From Pelagibacteraceae bacterium AG-430-I06 (lineage in GTDB: Bacteria; Pseudomonadota; Alphaproteobacteria; Pelagibacterales; Pelagibacteraceae): DNA of 54,430 nucleotides. Within the stretch, counting starts at the first letter, position 1. The number at the start of each line of letters is the position of its first letter. Below the pieces are notes generated by a model. It had not been told where the DNA came from and made no database searches. It was given only the letters and a program-made list of their open reading frames with translations. This document shows positions 28,506 through 36,463 of this stretch, one piece after another. A program made the position numbers and the translations under genes. The DNA lies in NCBI GenBank assembly GCA_003209895.1, contig QCOH01000008.1, forward strand, positions 1-54,430, in the 5' to 3' direction.

Positions 28506-30122
28506 TTAATTTTTAGGTGAAAGTATATATTTTGAGGAGAATAATATTAAAATTGTTGACCAGCCTATCAAAAATAAAGAGGGTAAAGCTGCAGCTTCTA
28601 ATAAATCTTGTGAAGCATAAACAAAAGCCTGTGTAGCAAATGTCTCAAAATTAAAAGGTCTTAGAATCATAGTTATGGGCAGTTCTTTTATTACCTCAAG
28701 TGAAATTAATACTACTATTAAAATAATGTTATTTTTTAAATATGGAATATGTATTTTTGAAAAAGTTTTAACTTTTGAATATCCAAGTAAATATGCGCTT
28801 TCGTCAATTGAATTATTAATTTTCTCATAACTTGATTTAATTCCATTAAATGAAAGTGAAAAAAATCTAACGAAGTATGCAAGTATTAAACCTGATATTG
28901 AGCCAATAAATAAATTTTTTGTACTTCCAACATTAAAATTATTTGTGATTAAGTCGCTAAGATTGGAAAAGAAAGTTATAAATGCTACTGCTAAGATTAC
29001 GCCTGGAATTGCATAGCCCGAAATTGAAAAATTAGTTAAATAATTTAATATTTTACTTTTTGATATTCTACTACCAAAATTAATTATCAAAGAGATAAAA
29101 ACTAAAAATATACTTGCTAGCCCAACTAAATATAGCGTATTTAGATTAATTTTTAAAATATCTATATCTTGAAAATATTTTGGAAATTTTACTGTCCAAA
29201 AAATCATTTGTGAAACCGGAAAAACAAAACTTATAAAAAAAATTGTTAAACAGAATGAAAAAGGAATTATAGATTTCTTGCCAGTTAATCTAATTTTATT
29301 AATTGGTTTAAAGCCACGACTGGGTTGGTGATATTTTGCTTCTCTTCTTGAATATAATTCAAGCGAAAACAGTAATAAAATAAATATAAGTAGTATAAAT
29401 GAAATTTGATTGGCAGTGTTTAGATCATCATATGACAACCATGAGTTATAAATTCCAGTTGTTAAAGTATTTACACTGAAAAAAGACACTGTGCCGAAAT
29501 CAGATAGACATTCCATAGATACCAGAGCCAATCCTGCAATAATAGCCGGCCTAGCTGACGGCAATATAATTTTAAAGAAGGTCTCTTTTTCGGTTAAACC
29601 TAAATTTTGGCCGACCTCAATATAGTTATTAGATTGGAACAAAAAAGATGATCTTGTTAAAACAAATACGTAAGGAAAAAGTGAAAAACTTATTGCTATA
29701 ATAGATCCAAGTAAGCTGTCAAATTTTGGTATAAGTGGGTTATAATTATGTTCACCAAATAAATTGGTTAATATAGTATACGCAGTTCCGTAATTTTCAA
29801 AAAAAGCTATTATAGAAAATCCAAAAATGTATCCTGGTATTGCAAATGCTAAAATTAAAGACCAGCTAAAAAAATTGGAAAGAGGAAAGTCGTAAAAAGA
29901 TACAAAATAAGCTGATGTTACACCTATAAAAAACGTTATTACCAAAACAGAGACTAATATTATTAATGAATTATTGATATAATCAAAAAGAAAAGTGTTT
30001 TTTAATAAAGTAAAATAATTACTTGTTTCAGAAAAAAAACTAAAAAAAACTGTTATTATAGGTAGTGCAACTATACCAGCTATAAGAAATGAAATGAAAA
30101 ACCAAATATTATATCGAGTCAT
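28506..30122 (-). CDS. fbpB: ferric-iron ABC transporter permease (FbpB-like)
   Basis: A 538-aa permease with about twelve helices in two homologous halves, the FbpB/SfuB layout in which one polypeptide supplies both membrane domains. The first EAA-like loop is NLGLTEKETFFKIILPSARP and the second is DESAYLLGYSKVKTFSKIHI. Its ATG lies 8 bp after a stem-loop and has no recognisable Shine-Dalgarno. It should act with the upstream binding protein and FbpC to bring ferric iron across the inner membrane. Confidence 0.92.
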   Translation of the reverse strand: MTRYNIWFFISFLIAGIVALPIITVFFSFFSETSNYFTLLKNTFLFDYINNSLIILVSVLVITFFIGVTSAYFVSFYDFPLSNFFSWSLILAFAIPGYIFGFSIIAFFENYGTAYTILTNLFGEHNYNPLIPKFDSLLGSIIAISFSLFPYVFVLTRSSFLFQSNNYIEVGQNLGLTEKETFFKIILPSARPAIIAGLALVSMECLSDFGTVSFFSVNTLTTGIYNSWLSYDDLNTANQISFILLIFILLLFSLELYSRREAKYHQPSRGFKPINKIRLTGKKSIIPFSFCLTIFFISFVFPVSQMIFWTVKFPKYFQDIDILKINLNTLYLVGLASIFLVFISLIINFGSRISKSKILNYLTNFSISGYAIPGVILAVAFITFFSNLSDLITNNFNVGSTKNLFIGSISGLILAYFVRFFSLSFNGIKSSYEKINNSIDESAYLLGYSKVKTFSKIHIPYLKNNIILIVVLISLEVIKELPITMILRPFNFETFATQAFVYASQDLLEAAALPSLFLIGWSTILILFSSKYILSPKN

Positions 30123-30130
30123 TAAAATTT

Positions 30131-30160
30131 AATTGTGTTGCACAATAGTGCAGCACAATT
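30131..30160 (-). terminator. stem-loop between iron-binding protein and permease genes
   Basis: A 13-position inverted repeat, AATTGTGTTGCAC / GTGCAGCACAATT in plus-strand letters, with one imperfect pair and a 4-nt loop. It sits in the 50-bp gap between the two iron-transport genes. Read leftward it is followed only by AAATTTTAAT, so it is a weak terminator at best and may instead protect the upstream mRNA end or hide the next start. Confidence 0.75.
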
Positions 30161-30172
30161 TTAATTATATAA

Positions 30173-31204
30173 CTATTTCCAACCAGCCGCTGTCATTACT
30201 TCTAATGCATCAGCCTGTCTTTTACCGTAGTTTACAACTTTTGTTTTTAGATCTTGTTTAAAATCTAAACCCATATTCACTACTAGTGGGTGAGGTGAAA
30301 CACCCGCGATCATAGGATACTCAAAAGTATTGTTTACTATGTGGTTTTGCGCTTCTTCACTAAGTAAAAATTCTACTAATTTAATTGCGTTAGCTTTATT
30401 AGGAGCTCCCTTAACTAAACCTGCGCCACTAATGTTCATATGAGTTCCCCTGCCATCCTGGTTTGGAAAAAAAGGTTTCACTTTTTTAGCTGCTGCTTGC
30501 TGTTCAGCACCTTTTTTTCCTGATAGCATAAGAGCTAAATAATATGTATTAGCTACTGCAATGTCTGCTTCTCCTGCTGCAACTGCTAAGATTTGAGCTC
30601 TATCATTACCTTTTGGAGCTCTTGCCATATTTTTAACCATTCCTTTTGACCACTCTGCAACTTTTCCTTTTCCATTATTTTTTATTAATGAAGCAACGAG
30701 TGATTGATTATAAATATTGTTTGATGCTCTTATTACCAATCTACCTTGCCATTTAGGATCAGCTAAACTCTCATATGTTAAACCAGCTAACTCTGCACCA
30801 GTAACTCTTGATGGAGCGAAGTAAACTATTCTCGCTCTTTTCGCTATTCCAACCCATTTAGATGTTCTAAAATTACTAGGAACTGCAGATTTAATTGCTG
30901 AGCTAGTAAGTCCACCTTGTAAGTTAGCCTGAAATGCTCCTAATCTTCCGGCATCTGCTGTTATATATAAATCAGCCGTGCCTCCTTCTGCGATAATTCT
31001 TTTTTCAAGAGCACCAGATTTACCTGAAACAACATTTACTTTTATTCCATTTTTTTCCGTGAATTTTTCATATAGCTGGACATCAGAATCATAATGCCTA
31101 GCGCTAAAAATATTAACCTCATTAGCAAAAACTGAGTTAACAAATATCAATGTGGTAAACAAACCTACAAGAGCTACGCTAACTATTTTTGTCACTTTAC
31201 TCAT
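30173..31204 (-). CDS. futA: ferric-iron-binding periplasmic protein (FutA/FbpA-like)
   Basis: A 343-aa family-1 binding protein. After the signal peptide (VSVALVGLFTTLIFVNSVFA) the mature part opens NEVNIFSARHYDSDVQLYEK and contains EGGTADLYITADAGRLGAFQ and AVANTYYLALML; the His/Tyr pairs match iron ligands of FutA/IdiA proteins. I start at ATG 31204, which follows GGGAGG; an upstream in-frame extension runs through the operator region and lacks a Shine-Dalgarno. A Fur-box-like palindrome lies just upstream. Confidence 0.94.
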   Translation of the reverse strand: MSKVTKIVSVALVGLFTTLIFVNSVFANEVNIFSARHYDSDVQLYEKFTEKNGIKVNVVSGKSGALEKRIIAEGGTADLYITADAGRLGAFQANLQGGLTSSAIKSAVPSNFRTSKWVGIAKRARIVYFAPSRVTGAELAGLTYESLADPKWQGRLVIRASNNIYNQSLVASLIKNNGKGKVAEWSKGMVKNMARAPKGNDRAQILAVAAGEADIAVANTYYLALMLSGKKGAEQQAAAKKVKPFFPNQDGRGTHMNISGAGLVKGAPNKANAIKLVEFLLSEEAQNHIVNNTFEYPMIAGVSPHPLVVNMGLDFKQDLKTKVVNYGKRQADALEVMTAAGWK

Positions 31205-31245
31205 TTTTCCTCCCTTTGTTATTTTGAGAACAATTATCATATAAA

Positions 31246-31260
31246 TGATAATGATTATCA
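31246..31260 (-). promoter_or_regulatory. Fur-box-like palindrome upstream of the iron transporter
   Basis: TGATAATGATTATCA is a perfect 7-1-7 palindrome and a close match to the classical Fur recognition unit. A second partial half (CAATTATCATAT) lies at 31231-31242. It sits about 40 bp before the binding-protein ATG, over the probable promoter. Iron-dependent repression by a Fur/Mur-type regulator is the natural reading, though no fur gene is in the window apart from the zinc-type zur. Confidence 0.75.
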
Positions 31261-31280
31261 ATAACAAATTGTCGCATACC

Positions 31281-32186
31281 CTACGATTTTAGTAGGAATA
31301 AAGAATAATATTTCTTTTTATCTTGCCAATATTGCTGTGTTTTCCATCCAGTTTGTGATGCCAAGGCTTTAAAGGATTTAATGGTAAATTTATTTGATAT
31401 CTCTACTAAAATCTTCTCACTTTTTTTTAATACAATTGTTTTGTTTTTAATTTTAAAAGTTTGAAAGATCTTGCTAACAAGAAAACCTTGAATACATTTT
31501 TTTTGTGAATTGTAAAATCCATGATAGTAAAAGTTTTTTATATTAAGCTTGGTTTTTTGAGTTCTGTTTATGATATTAATTAAATTTAAACTAAATTTTG
31601 CTGTATAACCTTTTTTATCGTTATAAGCATTATGAAGGATTTTTTTATTTTTAATAAGGTCGGCACCAATAAAGATGAAATTATCTTTACCGATACTTTT
31701 GCGTATATTTATTAAAAATTTTTTCTCCTCTCTATAATGAAAATTTCCTATTGAAGATCCAAGAAAAAAACATACTTTTGTTGTTTTTTTAAAGTTAGGA
31801 ATTTTAAATCGTTTTGAATAATCTACTTTTAATGGTTTTATTATAAGTTTAGGATATTTTTTTTTTAATTTAAAAGCAGATTTTTTTACAAAATTAAGAG
31901 ATATATCAAGAGGAACATAATACTTAACCTTTTTATTGATAAGAATTTTAATTTTATCTGCGGCACCACTACCTAGTTCAACAAATGCTAATGATCCTTT
32001 GAATAAAGCGGGTATTTTTTTTGAGATTTTTTTAAGAATCTCTTTTTCTTTTCGTGTGGGGTAATATTCTTTTTGTTGTGTGATTTTTTCAAAATATTTA
32101 CTTCCTTGTAAATCATAATGATATTTGGAAGGAATAATTTTGTTCTTTTTAGATAATCCAGAAATAAGGTCTTTTTGCAGTGTCAT
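31281..32186 (-). CDS. egtD: EgtD-like L-histidine N-alpha-methyltransferase
   Basis: A 301-aa SAM-dependent methyltransferase of the EgtD family, which trimethylates histidine to hercynine, the first step to ergothioneine. Motifs: KYHYDLQGSKYFEKITQQKE, then YYPTRKEKEIL, the SAM loop FVELGSGAADKI, and LGSSIGNF with the Asn expected to hold the histidine amino group. Further on are AYNDKKGYTAKFSLNLI (expected Tyr) and LVEISNKF (Glu and Ser of the carboxylate site). No EgtB gene is adjacent. It is slightly shorter than the roughly 320-aa family norm. Confidence 0.82.
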   Translation of the reverse strand: MTLQKDLISGLSKKNKIIPSKYHYDLQGSKYFEKITQQKEYYPTRKEKEILKKISKKIPALFKGSLAFVELGSGAADKIKILINKKVKYYVPLDISLNFVKKSAFKLKKKYPKLIIKPLKVDYSKRFKIPNFKKTTKVCFFLGSSIGNFHYREEKKFLINIRKSIGKDNFIFIGADLIKNKKILHNAYNDKKGYTAKFSLNLINIINRTQKTKLNIKNFYYHGFYNSQKKCIQGFLVSKIFQTFKIKNKTIVLKKSEKILVEISNKFTIKSFKALASQTGWKTQQYWQDKKKYYSLFLLKS

Positions 32187-32268
32187 TTTCTTAATTTATG
32201 TATTTTAATAGCAAAAAAAATACTAAATGTACAATTGACTTATTTGACTTTCGTACTAAATATTTCAT

Positions 32269-32457
32269 ATGTTATTACAAAACCTGCTCCTATTTTTAAT
32301 TCTAGTAACTTTGCTTACTTATACTTTTATTCCTTGGGAATATAAGAGAGGAAAATTTAGCAAACCATCGATCAAAGTTATTACATATTGGTGGTTAATG
32401 TTTGCTGCATTATCGGCTATTATAATTTTTATTATTGGTTCAATAATATTTACCTAG
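32269..32457 (+). CDS. small two-helix membrane protein, unrecognised
   Basis: A 62-aa frame with two hydrophobic stretches, LLLFLILVTLLTYTFIPW and YWWLMFAALSAIIIFIIGSI, joined by a basic loop (EYKRGKFSKPSIK). I recognise no family. It is not antisense to a gene except for 8 bp at its 3' end, where it converges with proW, and its amino-acid make-up suits a real membrane protein. It diverges from egtD across 82 bp. Confidence 0.55.
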   Translation: MLLQNLLLFLILVTLLTYTFIPWEYKRGKFSKPSIKVITYWWLMFAALSAIIIFIIGSIIFT

Positions 32458-33316
32458 TTTTAATATTATCTTGAGGGACAATTTTTTGTGTAATTCTATC
32501 TAATACTATTGCCAGTATTACTATTCCTGTACCACCGATAACGGCTCCTCCAATATCAAGTCTACCTAATGCTACATAAACGGTCAGGCCTAATCCTCCG
32601 GCACCAATTAAAGCAGCTATAACTACCATTGATAATGCTAACATTAATGTTTGATTTACACCTGCCATTATAGTCTTTAATGCTAAAGGTAATTCAATTC
32701 TGTGTAAAATTTTAAACTTTGATAATCCTAAACTCGCACCTGCTTCTTTAAATCCCTTACCTACTTGTCTTATACCCAAATTTGTAAGTCTAATAACCGG
32801 AGGTAAAGCAAAAATAATAGTAGCTACTACACCAGGTGTTAATCCTACACCAAATAGCATTACAACAGGTATAAGGTAAACAAAACTTGGAATAGTTTGC
32901 ATTATATCTAATATAGGTCTTAAAATTATTTCAAAAATTTTACTTCTGGACGCTGCAATACCTAATGGTATTCCAATAATCATACAAAAGATAACGGCTG
33001 TAAAAATCATAGCAAGTGTTGTCATGGTTTCTTTCCATAAATCAACTAAGTCTATAGCGATTAAGCTTATTGCTGCAAAAAAAGCAAATTTTACTCCGTT
33101 AGTTTTCCAGGCAAAAAAAATAAAAATTAAAATGACAATTGGAAATGGTATCCAGTTAAATAGCGAGTCTAATCCTTCAAGAGTTCCATCAATGGGTGCG
33201 GCTAACTTCTTAAAGAGCGGCCGTTGTGTAAACAGCCACTCTTTAATATTTCTTTCAATCCATTCTGCTATCGGAATGTAAATTTCGTAGTCAGAAGGTG
33301 CAAATTTTAAGCTCAC
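32450..33316 (-). CDS. proW: glycine betaine/proline-type ABC transporter permease
   Basis: A 288-aa ProW/OpuAB permease. An N-terminal region (EWIERNIKEWLFTQRPLFKK) precedes about six helices; the ATPase-contact loop is KGFKEAGASLGLSKFKILHR and the C-terminal helix pair includes AALIGAGGLGLTVYVALGRL. It follows proX by 17 bp with no stem-loop between, unlike the other ABC operons here. No ATPase (proV) gene lies beside it. Confidence 0.93.
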   Translation of the reverse strand: MSLKFAPSDYEIYIPIAEWIERNIKEWLFTQRPLFKKLAAPIDGTLEGLDSLFNWIPFPIVILIFIFFAWKTNGVKFAFFAAISLIAIDLVDLWKETMTTLAMIFTAVIFCMIIGIPLGIAASRSKIFEIILRPILDIMQTIPSFVYLIPVVMLFGVGLTPGVVATIIFALPPVIRLTNLGIRQVGKGFKEAGASLGLSKFKILHRIELPLALKTIMAGVNQTLMLALSMVVIAALIGAGGLGLTVYVALGRLDIGGAVIGGTGIVILAIVLDRITQKIVPQDNIKTR

Positions 33317-33333
33317 TTAACTTAAATTGCTAC

Positions 33334-34276
33334 CTATTTAATCCAACTATCGAACGTGCTTTGGTTAGCTTTTATCCAAGCAGCAGCATGCTTTTTAATT
33401 GCTCTTTCGCTTTTCTCGCCCGCATTCATTTTCATGTTTTGAGCAGCAATATCAGCTAAAGGAATTGATGCTTTTTTAAGCATTTTCGCAATATCTTTAT
33501 TTGCTTTAAGGAAATCTGCATTAGCAGCTGGTCGGATGTCATCAGCACCAAAACCCATATTTATTTTAGATTTTGTTGCATTAGGAACGCTAACTTTTTT
33601 TAGTTTCGCTATATGGAACTTCTATCCAAACAACGTCAGAACCAAGTTTTAGAGCACCAACAGTCCAATTCGGAGTCCATGTATAAAATAATACAGGTTT
33701 TCCGTTTTTGTATTTAGCTACTACATCAGCCATAGAAGCAGAGTAGTCAGCTTTTACTGGATTAATAAAGTCACCTAAACCAAGTTCAGCAAAATGTTTT
33801 GTAATTTGCTTTTCGCAACCCCAACCTGGAGGGCAAGCAACCATGTCTGCTTTACCATCGCCATTAGAGTCCCATGCTTTAGCGTTAGCTTTAATGTCCA
33901 TTACGCTTTTGATTCCATACTTATCAGCTGATTTTTTATCAACTAGATAACCTTGTAATCCGCCTTTTTTCATCACATAACCAACTTTCTTAACTTTACC
34001 TTTGGCTTCTTTGATGTAACCGTCGTGAGTTCCAAACCAACCGTTAACCCATAGGTCTAGATCTCCCGCAGCTGCAGCTACGTAAAATACTGAAGGTTTG
34101 ATAGCTTTAGGTTCAGTTACTGTGTGTCCCATTGCTTCCAATGCTTGTTTGTATATTTCAGCTTGGAAATAACCAGTATCCCAGTTTGCTTTTGCCATTT
34201 TAACTTCAGCGGCATTAGCAGCGCTAGTGATAGCGATCGAAGTAAACAAAGCAACTATTAACTTAAATAGTCTCAT
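33334..34276 (-). CDS. proX: glycine betaine/proline-type substrate-binding protein, frameshifted
   Basis: A ProX/OpuAC-type periplasmic binding protein broken into two frames. The first 228 codons (signal peptide FKLIVALFTSIAITSAANAA, then VKMAKANWDTGYFQAEIYKQ) end at a stop near 33590. The rest (MGFGADDIRPAANADFLKAN to QSTFDSWIK) continues one frame away. The switch falls in a run of seven As (33595-33601, minus strand); with six As the protein reads YSETKKVSVPNATKSK straight through, giving about 313 aa. A strong Shine-Dalgarno (GGGGGG) precedes the ATG. A consensus error or recent slippage is likelier than old decay, since both parts are well kept. Confidence 0.88.
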
Positions 34277-34408
34277 TCTTCCCCCCTTATTTGTTTAATT
34301 ATTAATTAATAATTGTAAAAAGCTAACATGTATGAAATGTTTATGTAACCGCTATGCAACTAAAAAGTGAGTTAAATTAGGCCTGTAAAATGGACATTTT
34401 TGAAGAAT

Positions 34409-34813
34409 TTATTGTTTTAATTTACAATTTTTACATAAACCGAAAAATTCTAAATTATATTTCTTAAATTTCATTCCAGAATTATCATGAAAATTACTCA
34501 AATATTTTGAAAGTTTAGCGTTTTTTATCTCTTTAACATGCTCACAATTATCACAAATTGAAAAAGCTGTTGCATTGGAAATTTCACATTCTGAATTATT
34601 ACAAGCTATAAAAGCATTTTTACTCTCTATTTTATGGATTTTTCCTATCTTTATTAACTTTTCTAAAGCTCTGTAAACTTGCAAAGGTGCTTTTATTCCT
34701 TTTTTTTGAACATTGTAAAGTATTGAATAAGCTTTTAGGGGTCCTTTTGCTTTCTCAATTAAATTAAGAACTATTTGTTGGTTTTTTGATAGCTGTTCTA
34801 GTTTCTGAGACAT
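34409..34813 (-). CDS. zur: Fur-family zinc uptake regulator (Zur)
   Basis: A 134-aa Fur-family repressor: N-terminal winged helix (AYSILYNVQKKGIKAPLQVY, then RALEKLIKIGKIHKI) and C-terminal metal-binding part with CNNSEC, CDNCEH and the terminal CKNC pair expected for structural zinc. Its place at the end of znuC-znuB and the two palindromes before znuA/znuC make Zur, rather than Fur, the best call. It would repress zinc uptake, and itself, when zinc is plentiful. Confidence 0.88.
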   Translation of the reverse strand: MSQKLEQLSKNQQIVLNLIEKAKGPLKAYSILYNVQKKGIKAPLQVYRALEKLIKIGKIHKIESKNAFIACNNSECEISNATAFSICDNCEHVKEIKNAKLSKYLSNFHDNSGMKFKKYNLEFFGLCKNCKLKQ

Positions 34814-34835
34814 AAATTATTTTAACACTTTCATT

Positions 34836-35639
34836 TTATTTTTTCAAATCCGAAACTTTTTTAAATTTGATTAATGATAATATAAACAATAGCAATGTAG
34901 CAGTTATAATTGATGGCCCTGAAGCTGAATTAATTTTTAAGGATGTGAATAAACCAGCTAAAACAGATATCAATCCAAATATTACTGAAAAAATAACCAT
35001 TTGTTTAGGATTGTTAGAGACATTTCTTGCGGTTGCAGCAGGTATTATAAGCATACCGGTTATTAAAAGAAGTCCTACAATTTTAATTGAAATGGCAATA
35101 AGTGCTGCTGTTAAAATTGTAAAAATTGCATTGAATTTATCGGGCTTCATACCCTCAGCTTCTGATAATTCATAATTAACTGTTGATGCAAATAATGGTT
35201 TCCAGATTAATTTAAGAATAATTAGTATTAGACCGCCACCTAGCCAAATAACCAATAAATCATTTTGATTTACAGCTAAAATATCTCCAAATAACAAAGC
35301 CATTACATCAAATCTAATTGAAGTTAAAAAACCTATAACTACAAGCCCAACAGCTAATGAAGCGTGAGCTAATAGACCTAATAAAGCATCATTTGGTAAT
35401 TTTGTTTTTTTTTGTAACTGTAATAATAAGATTGCTAAGACTGCAGAGATTATAAATACCGAAAAAGCGATATTAATTTCAAAAAATAATGCCATTGTAA
35501 CACCTAATAATGCTGAATGAGCAAGTGTACCCGCGAAAAAAGACAATCTCCTCCAAACTACAAAGCATCCGAGTGGTCCGGTTACAAGTGTAATACCTAT
35601 TCCCGCTATCAGTGCTCTAATAAAAAAATCATCAAGCAT
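34836..35639 (-). CDS. znuB: zinc ABC transporter permease
   Basis: A 267-aa ABC-3 family permease with about eight helices. Conserved pieces: AGIGITLVTGPLGCFVVWRR, then FAGTLAHSALLGVTMALFFE and KIVGLLLITGMLIIPAATAR. It starts 2 bp after znuC and precedes zur by 22 bp, giving a znuC-znuB-zur operon. Confidence 0.94.
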   Translation of the reverse strand: MLDDFFIRALIAGIGITLVTGPLGCFVVWRRLSFFAGTLAHSALLGVTMALFFEINIAFSVFIISAVLAILLLQLQKKTKLPNDALLGLLAHASLAVGLVVIGFLTSIRFDVMALLFGDILAVNQNDLLVIWLGGGLILIILKLIWKPLFASTVNYELSEAEGMKPDKFNAIFTILTAALIAISIKIVGLLLITGMLIIPAATARNVSNNPKQMVIFSVIFGLISVLAGLFTSLKINSASGPSIITATLLLFILSLIKFKKVSDLKK

Positions 35640-35641
35640 AT

Positions 35642-36394
35642 TTATTTTTTTGGATCAATTGAGCCATCCGCTGAGTGTGAATGGTCATGATCGTGTTCAT
35701 ATAAAGATAATATATTTGAAGCTCTGTCCCCAAATAATTCTTTATATTTTTCATCTTTAACAACTCTATGAGGTTTTCCTGAGCAACAAACATGCCCATT
35801 TAAACATATGACAAAATCTGTTGCTGACATAACAACGTGAAGATCATGTGAAATTAAAAGAATTCCACAATTTAATTTTTCTGATATTTTTTTAATTAAT
35901 TTGTACAAAGCAATTTCACCTTTAAAATCAACACCTTGTACAGGTTCGTCTAATACTAAAAGCTCAGGTTTTTTTGCAATGGCTCTTGCAATTAAAACTC
36001 TTTGAAATTCACCGCCAGATAAATTACTTAAGCTTTTATTTTTTAAATGATCAACTCCTGTTAAGTTTAAAGCAACGTTTATTTGATCATTTTTTAGATT
36101 TTCAGTTAAAGACATAAAATCAATTACTCTTATGGGAAGTGTCCAATCAACTAAAACTTTTTGTGGTACATAGCCTATTCTTTCAGTAAATCTTCTTACT
36201 CTGCCTTCTATTTTTTTATAAATACCAAGAGCAATTTTTGCTGTAGTCGATTTGCCTGATCCATTTGGCCCTATTAAAGTTACTATTTCTCCTTGTTTTA
36301 CTTTTAGTGAAACTTCTTTAATTAATGCCTTATCATTTAAGTAAAAGCTTGCGTTTTCTACTTCTAAGAGAATTCTTTTATTTTTATTTTCCAT
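35642..36394 (-). CDS. znuC: zinc ABC transporter ATP-binding protein
   Basis: A 250-aa ABC ATPase: Walker A GPNGSGKST, Q-loop IGYVPQKVLVDWTLPI, signature LSGGEFQRVLIARA, Walker B LLVLDEP and H-loop LISHDLHVVM are intact. The C-terminal tail ends EHDHDHSHSADGS, a short His/Asp-rich metal-binding stretch, and there is a GHVCCSGKPH segment, both typical of ZnuC. It diverges from znuA across the Zur boxes. Confidence 0.95.
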   Translation of the reverse strand: MENKNKRILLEVENASFYLNDKALIKEVSLKVKQGEIVTLIGPNGSGKSTTAKIALGIYKKIEGRVRRFTERIGYVPQKVLVDWTLPIRVIDFMSLTENLKNDQINVALNLTGVDHLKNKSLSNLSGGEFQRVLIARAIAKKPELLVLDEPVQGVDFKGEIALYKLIKKISEKLNCGILLISHDLHVVMSATDFVICLNGHVCCSGKPHRVVKDEKYKELFGDRASNILSLYEHDHDHSHSADGSIDPKK

Positions 36395-36417
36395 AAATAA
36401 ACCCTTGATTTATAAAA

Positions 36418-36448
36418 TGTTATATTATAACAAACGTTATATTATAAC
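36418..36448. promoter_or_regulatory. two tandem Zur-like operators in the znuC/znuA divergent promoter
   Basis: GTTATATTATAAC occurs twice, at 36419-36431 and 36436-36448, starts 17 bp apart. Each is a 6-1-6 palindrome (GTTATA-n-TATAAC), close to known alphaproteobacterial Zur sites. The first is extended by flanking T and A. Lying in the 69-bp divergent gap, they could control znuA and znuC-znuB-zur together. An AAGGAG Shine-Dalgarno for znuA follows at once. Confidence 0.82.
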
Positions 36449-36463
36449 ATTTTAAGGAGCAAC

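Noticed and set aside
31205-31267. Upstream extension of the iron-binding protein to 31267
   Set aside because: It runs through the Fur-like operator and would add a second hydrophobic leader before the true signal peptide.
33334-33558. Separate small gene downstream of the first proX fragment
   Set aside because: It is the C-terminal part of proX displaced by one extra A; the intervening codons are also open in that frame.
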